Shown here: positions 1 to 9,094 of the stretch, in pieces
Position numbering within the stretch: the stretch's first letter is position 1
Layout: each line of letters begins with the position of its first letter
DNA from: Massilia sp. YIM B02443
GTDB lineage: Bacteria; Pseudomonadota; Gammaproteobacteria; Burkholderiales; Burkholderiaceae_D
Assembly: GCF_030411955.1 (NCBI RefSeq)
Contig: NZ_JASNRA010000003.1
Location: 124,001 to 188,000 of the forward strand
DNA length: 64,000 nt
Reading direction: 5' to 3'
Position numbers and translations under genes: made by a program
Notes under the pieces: model-generated
What the model saw: the letters and a program-made list of their open reading frames with translations, nothing else
Database searches by the model: none
What the model was told of the DNA's origin: nothing

Positions 1-827
1 TCCGCGGCTGGACCCACCTTGAACGCCAGAAGGGCGGTATCGGCCTGCGCGGGCCCGGCGAAACCCAGCTCGAGACCGACCGCCGCCTGATCGGCGAACG
101 GGTCAAGATGCTGCGCGCGCGCCTCGGCAAACTGCGCAAGCAACACGAAACCCAGCGCCGCCAGCGTGGCCGCAACAACACTTTCTCGGTGTCGCTGGTC
201 GGCTACACCAACGCCGGCAAGTCGACCCTGTTCAACACCCTCACCAAGGCCGGCGTGTACGTGGCGAACCAGCTGTTCGCCACGCTCGACACCACCAGCC
301 GCCGCATGTACCTGGGCGACGAGGCCGGCAGCGTGGTGATTTCCGACACCGTTGGCTTCGTGCGCGAACTGCCGCACCAACTGGTGGCGGCGTTTCGCGC
401 CACGCTCGAGGAAACCATCCACGCCGACCTGCTGCTGCACGTGGTCGACGGCTCGTCGCCCGCGCGCATGGAGCAGATCGAGCAGGTCAACGAGGTGCTG
501 CGCGAGATCGGCGCCGATCACGTGCCCCAGATCCTGGTCTGGAACAAGATCGACGCCGCCGGGCTGGAGCCGGCGGTCGAGCGTGATGAGTATGATAAGA
601 TCAGCCGGGTTTTCATCAGTGCCCACAGCGGCGCCGGCCTGGACTTGCTGCGCGAGGCCATCGCCGAAGCCGCCAAGTCCGTGCAACGCGAGCCGTACGG
701 AGCAGCGTTCGAAGCGCAAGAATACGAAGAGCAGGACGACCCCCTCGGGCTCGACGACGACGACGACGAGAACGCCGAGCGTCCTGCCGACAATATGCCA
801 ACTTCCAACCATGTCAGGCCCCATTAG
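1..827 (+). CDS. hflX: GTPase HflX, 3' part (5' end outside window)
   Basis: HflX is a translation-associated GTPase that binds the 50S subunit and helps rescue or split stalled ribosomes. The reading frame is open from base 3, so the start lies upstream of the window. The N-terminal-domain signature GPGETQLE with a following DRR is visible near bases 54-90. The G domain follows: P-loop GYTNAGKST near 200-230, DTVGF near 345-360 and NKID near 541-555. The protein ends in an acidic tail (DDPLGLDDDDDEN). hflK starts 3 bases after the stop, the usual Burkholderiales order (hfq)-hflX-hflK-hflC, so co-transcription is likely. Confidence 0.96.
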   Translation, partial: RGWTHLERQKGGIGLRGPGETQLETDRRLIGERVKMLRARLGKLRKQHETQRRQRGRNNTFSVSLVGYTNAGKSTLFNTLTKAGVYVANQLFATLDTTSRRMYLGDEAGSVVISDTVGFVRELPHQLVAAFRATLEETIHADLLLHVVDGSSPARMEQIEQVNEVLREIGADHVPQILVWNKIDAAGLEPAVERDEYDKISRVFISAHSGAGLDLLREAIAEAAKSVQREPYGAAFEAQEYEEQDDPLGLDDDDDENAERPADNMPTSNHVRPH

Positions 828-830
828 CCT

Positions 831-2129
831 ATGTTTGTTTCTATACTAAAAAGATTCGGCGTCAAGTTGTCGCTGAACGATCCACGCTGGGGCCGTAACC
901 CGGACGACGACCGCAAGGCGCAGGAAGGCCGCCGCCCCGGCGACGGACCGCCCGACCTCGACCAGATGTGGCGCGACTTCAATGCGCGCCTGAACCGCAT
1001 GTTCGGCGGCCGTGGCAACAACGGCGGCGACAACAACGGCGCGCCGGGCCGCGGCGAAATGCGCGGCGCCGGCATCGGCGCCGGCGTGGTCGCCGTCATC
1101 GTCGGCCTGATCTGGCTCGCCAGCGGCGCCTTCATCGTGCAGGAAGGCCAGACCGGCGTGGTCACCACGTTCGGCAAGTTCAGCCACTCGACCACGCCGG
1201 GCTTCAACTGGCGCTGGCCGTATCCGTTCCAGGCGCACGAGACCGTCAACGTGTCGCAGATCCGTACCGCCGAGATCGGCTATCGGGGCACCGTGCGCAA
1301 CAAGCAGCCGCAGGAAGCGCTGATGCTGACCGACGACGAGAACATCATCGACATCCAGTTCGCGGTGCAATACACCCTGAAGGATCCGGTGGCGTGGCTG
1401 TTTAACAACCGCGAGCGCGACGACACCGTGCGCCAGGTGGCCGAGACGGCGATCCGCGAAGTGGTCGGCCGTAACAAGATGGACTTCGTGCTGTACGAAG
1501 GCCGCGAGCAGGTCGCGACCGACGTCCAGACCATGATCCAGCAGATCACCGACCGTTATGCGCTGGGCGCCCTGATCACCAACGTGACGATGCAGGGCGT
1601 GCAGCCGCCGGAGCAGGTGCAGAGCGCCTTCGACGACGCCGTGCGCGCCGGCCAGGACCGTGCCCGCGCCCGCAACGAGGGCGAGGCATATGCCAACCAG
1701 ATCATCCCGGCCGCCCGCGGCCAGGCCTTCCGCCTGCAGCAGGACGCCGAGGCGTACCGCTCGATGGTGGTCGAGAACGCGACCGGTAACGCTTCGCGCT
1801 TCGACCAGGTGGTGGCAGCCTACTCGCGCGCTCCGGCCGTGACGCGCGACCGCATGTACATCGACACCATGCAGCAGATCTTCACCAGCACCACCAAGGT
1901 GATGGTCGACTCGCGCGCCGGCAACAACATGCTGTACCTGCCGCTGGATAAGCTGATGCAGCAGGTGCAGGCCAACGACGCCGCCATCGGCAGCAAGTCG
2001 GGTCCTGTACAAGTACAAGGAGGGGTGCCATCGTCGGCGCCGACCGCCGAAGTAACCCAAGCCATGGATGCGGTGCGCGAGCGCGATTCGCGCAGCCGCG
2101 ATTCCTCACGTGACCGGGAGAGCCGCTGA
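831..2129 (+). CDS. hflK: FtsH protease modulator HflK
   Basis: HflK is a membrane-anchored SPFH/Band 7 protein that, with HflC, forms a large periplasmic assembly around the FtsH protease and modulates its activity. The 432-residue product has a Gly/Asn-rich cytoplasmic N-terminus containing the family signature LNDPRWGR (about residues 15-22). One membrane segment follows at about residues 80-102, then the Band 7 domain starting at VQEGQTGVV. The C-terminal tail is rich in Ser/Arg/Asp. The stop overlaps the hflC start (TGATG), which implies translational coupling. The ATG at 831 has no clear ribosome binding site, so a slightly later start is possible, but residues after it fit the family N-terminus. 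Confidence 0.95.
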   Translation: MFVSILKRFGVKLSLNDPRWGRNPDDDRKAQEGRRPGDGPPDLDQMWRDFNARLNRMFGGRGNNGGDNNGAPGRGEMRGAGIGAGVVAVIVGLIWLASGAFIVQEGQTGVVTTFGKFSHSTTPGFNWRWPYPFQAHETVNVSQIRTAEIGYRGTVRNKQPQEALMLTDDENIIDIQFAVQYTLKDPVAWLFNNRERDDTVRQVAETAIREVVGRNKMDFVLYEGREQVATDVQTMIQQITDRYALGALITNVTMQGVQPPEQVQSAFDDAVRAGQDRARARNEGEAYANQIIPAARGQAFRLQQDAEAYRSMVVENATGNASRFDQVVAAYSRAPAVTRDRMYIDTMQQIFTSTTKVMVDSRAGNNMLYLPLDKLMQQVQANDAAIGSKSGPVQVQGGVPSSAPTAEVTQAMDAVRERDSRSRDSSRDRESR

Positions 2130-3004
2130 TGAACCGCCTTGTAACTTTATTCGTGGCGGGCTTCATCGCACTGATGCTGCTGTCGTCCACCATCTTCGTC
2201 GTCGACCAGCGCCGTTTCGCGATCGTATTCGCGCTCGGCCAGGTGAAGGAAGTGATCGCCGAACCGGGCCTGCACTTCAAGCTGCCGCCGCCGTTCCAGA
2301 ACGTGCTGTACCTGGACAAGCAGATCCTGACGCTCGACACGCCCGACGCCGACCGCTTCATCACGGCCGAGAAGAAGAACATCCTGGTCGATGCCTTCGT
2401 CAAGTGGCGCATCATCGATCCGCGCCTGTACTACGTCAGCTTCACCGGCGACGAGTCGCGTGCGCGTGACCGCATGTCGCAGATCATCAAGGCGGCGCTG
2501 AACGACGAGATCACCAAGCGCACCGTGCGCGAAGTGATTTCCGGCGAGCGCGCGGCGGTGATGGCGGCGGTGCAGGCCAAGGTCGTGGCCGAGGCCAAGG
2601 AGATCGGTGTCGGCATCGTCGACGTGCGCCTGAAGCGCGTCGACTACATCGACCAGATCAATAACTCGGTGTACGAACGCATGCGCGCCGAGCGCGTGCG
2701 CGTGGCCAACGAACTGCGTTCGACCGGCGCCGCCGAATCGGAACAGATCCGCGCCGACGCCGACCGCCAGCGCACCGTGATCATCGCCGAAGCGTTCCGC
2801 GACGCCGAGAAGATCAAGGGTGACGGCGATGCCAAGGCTTCGCAGATCTATGCCGATTCGTTCGGCAAGAACCCGGAGTTCGCCAAGTACTACCGCTCGC
2901 TCGAGGCCTATCGCGCCAGCTTCAAGGATCGCAGCGACGTGCTGGTGGTGGATCCGAGCTCGGAATTCTTCAAGTACATGAAGGCCCCGGCGGCGGGACG
3001 CTAA
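2129..3004 (+). CDS. hflC: FtsH protease modulator HflC
   Basis: HflC is the partner of HflK: a single N-terminal membrane anchor (about residues 5-24) and a periplasmic SPFH/Band 7 domain starting at VDQRRFAIVFALG. The length of 291 residues is normal for the family. The C-terminal half is the long helix rich in Arg/Glu/Ala (for example ADRQRTVIIAEA), which in this family mediates ring assembly. The start overlaps the hflK stop by one base. A Rho-independent terminator follows within 60 bases, so hflC closes the hfl operon. Confidence 0.95.
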   Translation: MNRLVTLFVAGFIALMLLSSTIFVVDQRRFAIVFALGQVKEVIAEPGLHFKLPPPFQNVLYLDKQILTLDTPDADRFITAEKKNILVDAFVKWRIIDPRLYYVSFTGDESRARDRMSQIIKAALNDEITKRTVREVISGERAAVMAAVQAKVVAEAKEIGVGIVDVRLKRVDYIDQINNSVYERMRAERVRVANELRSTGAAESEQIRADADRQRTVIIAEAFRDAEKIKGDGDAKASQIYADSFGKNPEFAKYYRSLEAYRASFKDRSDVLVVDPSSEFFKYMKAPAAGR

Positions 3005-3026
3005 GCGCTGGCCAGTCGTGCTCACG

Positions 3027-3060
3027 AAAGGGCTCTTGCGAAAGCAAGGGCCTTTTTTTG
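3027..3060 (+). terminator. Rho-independent terminator after hflC
   Basis: A GC-rich hairpin with a GAAA loop (arms AGGGCTCTTGC and GCAAGGGCCT) is followed by seven T residues. It lies about 25 bases after the hflC stop and closes the hflX-hflK-hflC transcript. Confidence 0.85.
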
Positions 3061-3438
3061 TTTTGGGCGATTCAACCATAAGGGTGGGCGACGCGACGAA
3101 CTTGGGTTCCCGCCTGCGCGGGAACGACGGCTTTTAGGCCAGAGGGGAGAGCATGTAAAGCTGAAATGCAGACTGTCTCACCTACCCCCAAGACCGTCAT
3201 TCCCGCGCAGGCGGGAATCCAAGCTCGTCGCATTCCCCAGCCACATTCAGCACCCGCAGCAAATGTAAACCATCACGGCAAACGTGGCAGGTTGTTAACC
3301 TTTCAACCTGTCTATACGGCATTACCTGCCTCGACCTCTCCGTTTTCGGGTAAAATCACCGATTCGGCGTTCGCGCCGCGCGTCGGCACGTCCATCGCTG
3401 CCACGCCACATCCAATTCCCAACAACACGCTGTTGCCC
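3061..3438. other. Intergenic region hflC-hisZ (no gene seen)
   Basis: No convincing gene lies here. An open frame in phase with hisZ runs upstream to 3166, but its translation includes the peptide VIPAQAGIQ encoded by the palindromic repeat at 3192-3230, a well-known artefact, so I treat it as untranslated. The region holds an inverted pair of REP-like repeats and, near 3351-3356, a TAAAAT hexamer that could be the -10 element for hisZ; no good -35 is visible at the right spacing. Confidence 0.6.
3094..3230. repeat. REP-like palindromic repeat pair (inverted)
   Basis: Two copies of a roughly 37-bp palindromic repeat in opposite orientation: 3094-3130 (core TTCCCGCCTGCGCGGGAA) and 3192-3230 (core TTCCCGCGCAGGCGGGAA). 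Each copy can fold on itself, and the two can pair with each other. The same family recurs at 27068-27178, 34451-34485 and 63458-63569, each time in an intergenic region. Confidence 0.85.
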
Positions 3439-4593
3439 ATGCCGAACTGGCTATTGCCTGAGAATATCGCCGATGTCTTGCCGTCCGAAGCGCGCAAGAT
3501 CGAAGAGCTGCGCCGCCTGATGCTCGACAACTTCCGGCTGTACGGCTACGAGCTGGTCATGCCGCCGCTGCTCGAGTACACCGAATCGCTGCTGGCCGGC
3601 GCCGGCCTTGACACCGACCTCAAGACCTTCAAGGTGGTCGACCCGCAATCGGGCCGCCTGCTCGGCCTGCGCGCCGACATGACCACGCAAGTGGCGCGCA
3701 TCGACGCCCACCTGCTCAACCGCGACACCATCACCCGCCTGTGCTATGCCGGCAGCGTGCTGCATACCCGACCATCGGGCTTGCACGCGACGCGCGAACC
3801 GGTGCAGATCGGCGCCGAGATCTACGGCCACGCCGGCCTGGAAGCCGACGCCGAGATCCAGGAGCTGGCGCTGGGCACGATGGCGCTGGCCGGCTTTACG
3901 GACGTGCGCCTCGACCTGGCCCACGTCGGCGTGCTGCGCGCGCTGCTGAACGAAGATCCGGCCGCCAAGCGCGACGAGACCCAGCTGTACGGCCTGCTGC
4001 GCGCCAAGGATGCGCCGGGCCTGGACGAGATCTCGAAGAATTACTACCCGCAGACGCGCCAGGCGCTGCTCGCCTTGCCGCACCTGTACGGCGACGTCGA
4101 GGTGCTGGCCAAGGCGCGCGAGGTGCTGCCGGCGCTGCCGGGCGTGCAGCGCGCGCTGGCCGAACTGGCGGCGCTGGCGGCGTCGGCCCTGGGCCGCGCG
4201 AACGTCGCGATCGACCTGGCCGACCTGCGCGGCTACCAGTACGAAAGCGGCGCCATGTTCGCGCTGTACGTGCCGGGCCTGCCGAACGCGGTGCTGCGCG
4301 GCGGGCGCTACGACCACGTGGGCGAAGCGTTCGGGCGCGCGCGTCCGGCCACCGGCTTCTCGCTCGACCTGCGCGAACTGGCGCGCCTGCTGCCGACGGC
4401 GCTGCGCAAGCATTCGATCCGCGCGCCATGGGGCAACGCCCCCGAGCTGAAAGAAAAAATCGCTGACCTGCGCAAGGCAGGCGAAGTCGTGATCCAGAGC
4501 ATGCCGGGTCACGACAATATTCAGGACGAGTTCGAGTGCGACCGCGTGCTCGTCCTCGAAAACGGAAATTGGATTCTCAAAAACTTAGGTTAA
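3439..4593 (+). CDS. hisZ: ATP phosphoribosyltransferase regulatory subunit HisZ
   Basis: HisZ is a catalytically inactive histidyl-tRNA synthetase paralogue that binds the short-form HisG and is needed for the first step of histidine synthesis. The start is placed at the ATG opening [15 protein letters not shown], which matches the family N-terminus and gives 384 residues; the frame upstream contains repeat-derived sequence. The class II synthetase-like core includes [10 protein letters not shown] near residues 77-86 and LRGGRYD near residue 290. hisZ next to hflC and purA is the standard arrangement in Burkholderiales, away from the main his operon. purA begins three bases after the hisZ stop. 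Confidence 0.94.
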   Translation: MPNWLLPENIADVLPSEARKIEELRRLMLDNFRLYGYELVMPPLLEYTESLLAGAGLDTDLKTFKVVDPQSGRLLGLRADMTTQVARIDAHLLNRDTITRLCYAGSVLHTRPSGLHATREPVQIGAEIYGHAGLEADAEIQELALGTMALAGFTDVRLDLAHVGVLRALLNEDPAAKRDETQLYGLLRAKDAPGLDEISKNYYPQTRQALLALPHLYGDVEVLAKAREVLPALPGVQRALAELAALAASALGRANVAIDLADLRGYQYESGAMFALYVPGLPNAVLRGGRYDHVGEAFGRARPATGFSLDLRELARLLPTALRKHSIRAPWGNAPELKEKIADLRKAGEVVIQSMPGHDNIQDEFECDRVLVLENGNWILKNLG

Positions 4594-5913
<1,320 letters not shown>

Positions 5914-5938
5914 TTTAGAAGATTTGGAGTACTGAAAG

Positions 5939-6478
5939 ATGAACACCCCTGTATCGACCGACAAGGACCTGTGGGTTTCCTGGGACGACTACAACCGCCT
6001 CGTCGAGCGCCTGGCGCTGCAAGTGTATGAATCGAACTGGAAGTTCGACATGGTGCTGTGCCTGGCGCGCGGCGGCGTGCGTCCGGGCGACGTGATCTCG
6101 CGCATCTTCGACGTGCCGCTGGCGATCCTGTCGACCAGCTCGTACCGCGAAGAAGCCGGCACCAAACAGGGCAACCTGGACATCGCCAAATACATGACGA
6201 TGACCAAGGGCCCGCTCGCCGGCCGCATCCTGCTGGTCGACGACCTGGCCGACTCCGGCGTGACCCTGCAGCGCGTGCGCGAGCACCTGCAGACCAACTA
6301 CCCGGACGTCACCGAAGTCAAATCGGCCGTCATCTGGGTCAAGGGCACCTCGACCTTCAAGCCGGACTATCACCTGCAGGACCTGCCGCACAACCCGTGG
6401 ATTCACCAGCCGTTCGAGGATTACGACGGCCTGCGTCCGCACCAGCTGGCGGCGTGGCTGAAGAAGTTCGAAAAGTAA
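5939..6478 (+). CDS. Phosphoribosyltransferase (hypoxanthine/xanthine type)
   Basis: This 179-residue type I phosphoribosyltransferase probably salvages a purine base (hypoxanthine, guanine or xanthine) with PRPP. The PRPP-binding loop ILLVDDLADSGVTL is at about residues 98-111, and the pyrophosphate loop LARGGVRPGD is at about residues 41-50. A good ribosome binding site (TTTGGAG) precedes the ATG. The gene follows purA and precedes a strong terminator, so it most likely ends a hisZ-purA-PRT operon. The exact base specificity cannot be read from the sequence. Confidence 0.88.
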   Translation: MNTPVSTDKDLWVSWDDYNRLVERLALQVYESNWKFDMVLCLARGGVRPGDVISRIFDVPLAILSTSSYREEAGTKQGNLDIAKYMTMTKGPLAGRILLVDDLADSGVTLQRVREHLQTNYPDVTEVKSAVIWVKGTSTFKPDYHLQDLPHNPWIHQPFEDYDGLRPHQLAAWLKKFEK

Positions 6479-6502
6479 TCCCGTCGTTAACGGGCGAATG
6501 AA

Positions 6503-6537
6503 GCAGGGAAGGGCGCGAGCTCTTCCCTGTTTTTTTA
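6503..6537 (+). terminator. Rho-independent terminator after the purA operon
   Basis: Hairpin with arms CAGGGAAG and CTTCCCTG followed by seven T residues, about 25 bases after the phosphoribosyltransferase stop. Confidence 0.9.
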
Positions 6538-6646
6538 TGCGCTTGGATTAATGTGAATACACATTGCGCCGAATATGCCCGAGGCATGGTCAGCGCAGTG
6601 ACTTTTGTCGATCGCTCTTCGATAATTGATTGATTGAAACTTTCGA

Positions 6647-8281
6647 TTGTCGACCGTGACCCTTTCCCTCCTGCGCCGTAGCGTCGTCGCCGCCTCGCTG
6701 GCTTTATTCGTCCTGCCTGCCGCCCATTGTGCTGGCCAGGAAGCCCCCGCCCAACCTGCCGCACCCGAAGCGCCCGCCAAACCAAAGTTCCTGCGTGCAG
6801 TCGAACTCGCCACGCAGGAAGTGCAGGACGTGCTGGAATCCAGTCCGCACCTGGGACGCAACATCGAGCGTCTGGTCGGTTTCCAGTTCAGCCCGGCCAC
6901 CGCGCGCCTGCTCGAGGAAACAATCGGCACCGCGCAACCGATGCATCTCGAGCGGCTCGGCCAGAGCGACGGCCAGGACGCCTGGCGGGTGTTGATGCCG
7001 GCGCGCGAGCACGTCGTCGGCGACGGCGTCAGTATGCGCTGGACCGAATCGCCGACCGAACTGCGCGTCGACAAGAGCGGTCGCCGCCTGAGCTCGACCG
7101 GCACCTGGGCCGCGCTTGACATCAACGGCAAGGACACGCGCTTCGCGCTGCGCGACATGCGTGGCACGACCTCGCACCGCCTGGGCAAGGGCAAGCTGTG
7201 GTTCGGCACGGTGCAGGTCGGTGCGCGAAGCGTCGCGCTGGAAACCCTGGCGCCGGCCCCGGCCGGTCAGCAAGCCCAACCGGTCACGGTCACGATGCAA
7301 GACCTGGACTTCAACAGCAACACCACCGAGCGCGCCGCCACGATGGACATCGTGCAGCGCATGCGCATCGGCAGCATCGAAGTCGCGGGCGAGCGGGTGA
7401 ACAACCTGATCATGAATTACCGCCTGAACCAGATCGACAAGCAGAACATGATCGAGATGACGGCGCGCCAGCGCCAGATCAGGAACGCGGACGGCGACGC
7501 CGAGCGCGAGACGACCGATCTGCTGGCGATGTTCAGGGACATGGCGCGCGCGTCCAGCAAGGCCGGCACCGCCTTGACCATCGACCGCATCAGCGCCGAC
7601 TACGGCGGCCACACCTTCACGCTGCAGGGCCGCGTCGCGCTCAAGGGGGCAAAGGAGAGTGACTTCGACGATCTGGCGCAACTGTTCAAGCGCGTCGACG
7701 CCAGGTTCGACATCGCGGTGCCGGTGGCGCTGGTGAAGGCGGGTGCGCTGTCGGCCGCCAAGCGCCAGCTGGCGGCTGCCGGCCAGGCCAGCCAGGATCC
7801 GGCCGCGATGGCCCAGACCATGACCGACGTGGTGGTCGGCAAGCTGCTGGGCGAAGGCTTCGCCAAGCTCGACAAAGGCGTGCTGCGCGCCACCATCACG
7901 GTGCGCAGCGGCCAGCTGCGCGTCAACGGCAAGGAAGTGTCGCTGCCCAAGCCGCCGCAGCCGCAGTCTGTTCCGAACGGCGGACCGATGCCGACGATGC
8001 CGGCGCGCCAAGTCACCGGTTCGTGCGCCATGCCCGATTATCCGAAAGACGTGGTCGAGAGGGATGCGTTATTGATGCTGGGACTGCGCGTGCACGTGGA
8101 CCAGACCGGCGTTCCCGGCGAGGTCACGATCGTGGACGCAAGCGCCTACCCGGACTACGACAAGCTGGTCGTGGCCGCCGTGGCAAGCTGCCGCTACGTT
8201 CCCGCCCTGCAGGGCAACACGCCGGTGGCCACGACCGTGCCGATCGTCATCATCCGTGAACAGGGCTCGGCGCGGCCCTGA
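6647..8281 (+). CDS. Secreted DUF945-family protein with TonB-like C-terminus
   Basis: The 544-residue product starts with a signal peptide (double Arg, hydrophobic stretch VVAASLALFVLPAA, cleavage probably after AHC-A). Next comes a Pro/Ala linker and a long region resembling DUF945 (YdgA family), including the motif MQDLDFNSNTTERA near residues 217-230. The last 90 or so residues (from about residue 455, GSCAMPDYPKDV) look like a TonB C-terminal domain (VTIVDASAYPDYDKLVVAAV, then a late Cys and YVPALQGNTPV). No TonB membrane anchor with an exb-type partner is present, so a periplasmic partner-binding role is only inferred. The start is uncertain: TTG 6647, or GTG 6656 which leaves the signal peptide intact. 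No clear ribosome binding site is seen. Confidence 0.72.
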   Translation: MSTVTLSLLRRSVVAASLALFVLPAAHCAGQEAPAQPAAPEAPAKPKFLRAVELATQEVQDVLESSPHLGRNIERLVGFQFSPATARLLEETIGTAQPMHLERLGQSDGQDAWRVLMPAREHVVGDGVSMRWTESPTELRVDKSGRRLSSTGTWAALDINGKDTRFALRDMRGTTSHRLGKGKLWFGTVQVGARSVALETLAPAPAGQQAQPVTVTMQDLDFNSNTTERAATMDIVQRMRIGSIEVAGERVNNLIMNYRLNQIDKQNMIEMTARQRQIRNADGDAERETTDLLAMFRDMARASSKAGTALTIDRISADYGGHTFTLQGRVALKGAKESDFDDLAQLFKRVDARFDIAVPVALVKAGALSAAKRQLAAAGQASQDPAAMAQTMTDVVVGKLLGEGFAKLDKGVLRATITVRSGQLRVNGKEVSLPKPPQPQSVPNGGPMPTMPARQVTGSCAMPDYPKDVVERDALLMLGLRVHVDQTGVPGEVTIVDASAYPDYDKLVVAAVASCRYVPALQGNTPVATTVPIVIIREQGSARP

Positions 8282-8307
8282 GCGGCCGGCTTGACGGCAG
8301 CTAGCAG

Positions 8308-8337
8308 AGACAGGCCGGCCAAACTGCCGGCTTGTCT
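8308..8337 (+). terminator. Hairpin, probable terminator
   Basis: A 12-bp stem (AGACAGGCCGGC with GCCGGCTTGTCT, one G-T pair) and a 6-base loop lie 27 bases after the DUF945 gene. No proper T-tract follows, so termination strength is uncertain. Confidence 0.5.
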
Positions 8338-8410
8338 ATACTTCTCTGCTAAGATTGCGGGATTATCGCCGCTGCATCACGCAGCCGGGTAAGCCAACAA
8401 TAACAACGCC

Positions 8411-9007
8411 ATGACCCAAAGCTTCTTCCAGACCTTCATCCTTCTCATCCTCGTCACCGACCCCTTTGGCAACGTCCCCCTGTTCGCCGCCGCCCTGAAA
8501 GACACGCCGGTCGAGCGCCGCGGCAAGATCGTGGTGCGCGAGTGCGCGATCGCCTTCCTGCTGCTGCTGGTGTTCATGTTCTTCGGCAAGCACTTCCTCG
8601 AAGCGCTGCACCTGAGCCCGGTCGCGCTGCGCATCGGCGGCGCCGTGATCCTGTTGATGATCGCGATCCGCATGATCTTCCCGCATCCGGACGGCGTGCT
8701 GGGCAAGAGCGAGCATGGCGAGCCGTTCATCGTGCCGCTGGCAATTCCCGCGCTGGCGGGCCCGTCGGCGCTGGCGACCGTGCTGCTGTTTTCCTCGACC
8801 AGCTTCACCGAGACCATGGTGCACGTGGCGGCGCTGGCCGCGGTCGGCGTGGTCTGGCTGGCGGTTTTCCTCAGTGCCGAAAAGCTGCAGCAGAAGCTCG
8901 GTCCGCAAGTGATGACGGCCTTCGAGCGTCTGATGGGCCTGATCCTGACGGCGATGTCGATCGAGATGCTGCTGGGCGGTATTCGCGAATTCGTGCAGAC
9001 TTTGTAA
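8411..9007 (+). CDS. MarC family integral membrane protein
   Basis: A 198-residue inner-membrane protein with about six hydrophobic segments, of the MarC/UPF0056 family. The motif VTDPFGNVPLF near residues 15-25 and the repeat-like PLAIPALAGPSA near residues 109-120 are diagnostic. The family's function is not settled; an early link to multiple antibiotic resistance was not upheld. It is flanked by an unrelated secreted protein and a sensor kinase, and nothing in the context defines its substrate. Confidence 0.9.
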   Translation: MTQSFFQTFILLILVTDPFGNVPLFAAALKDTPVERRGKIVVRECAIAFLLLLVFMFFGKHFLEALHLSPVALRIGGAVILLMIAIRMIFPHPDGVLGKSEHGEPFIVPLAIPALAGPSALATVLLFSSTSFTETMVHVAALAAVGVVWLAVFLSAEKLQQKLGPQVMTAFERLMGLILTAMSIEMLLGGIREFVQTL

Positions 9008-9094
9008 TCTTTGCAAGCCGTGCGGAACACGGCGCACTAATCTGGCACACTCTGGGCACGCACGCGACGTGCTTTCCAGGGAGTGCTTGAACGA

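Noticed and set aside
3166..3438. N-terminal extension of hisZ in the same frame
   Set aside because: It translates a REP-like repeat (VIPAQAGIQ) and has no family match; the HisZ N-terminus starts at 3439.
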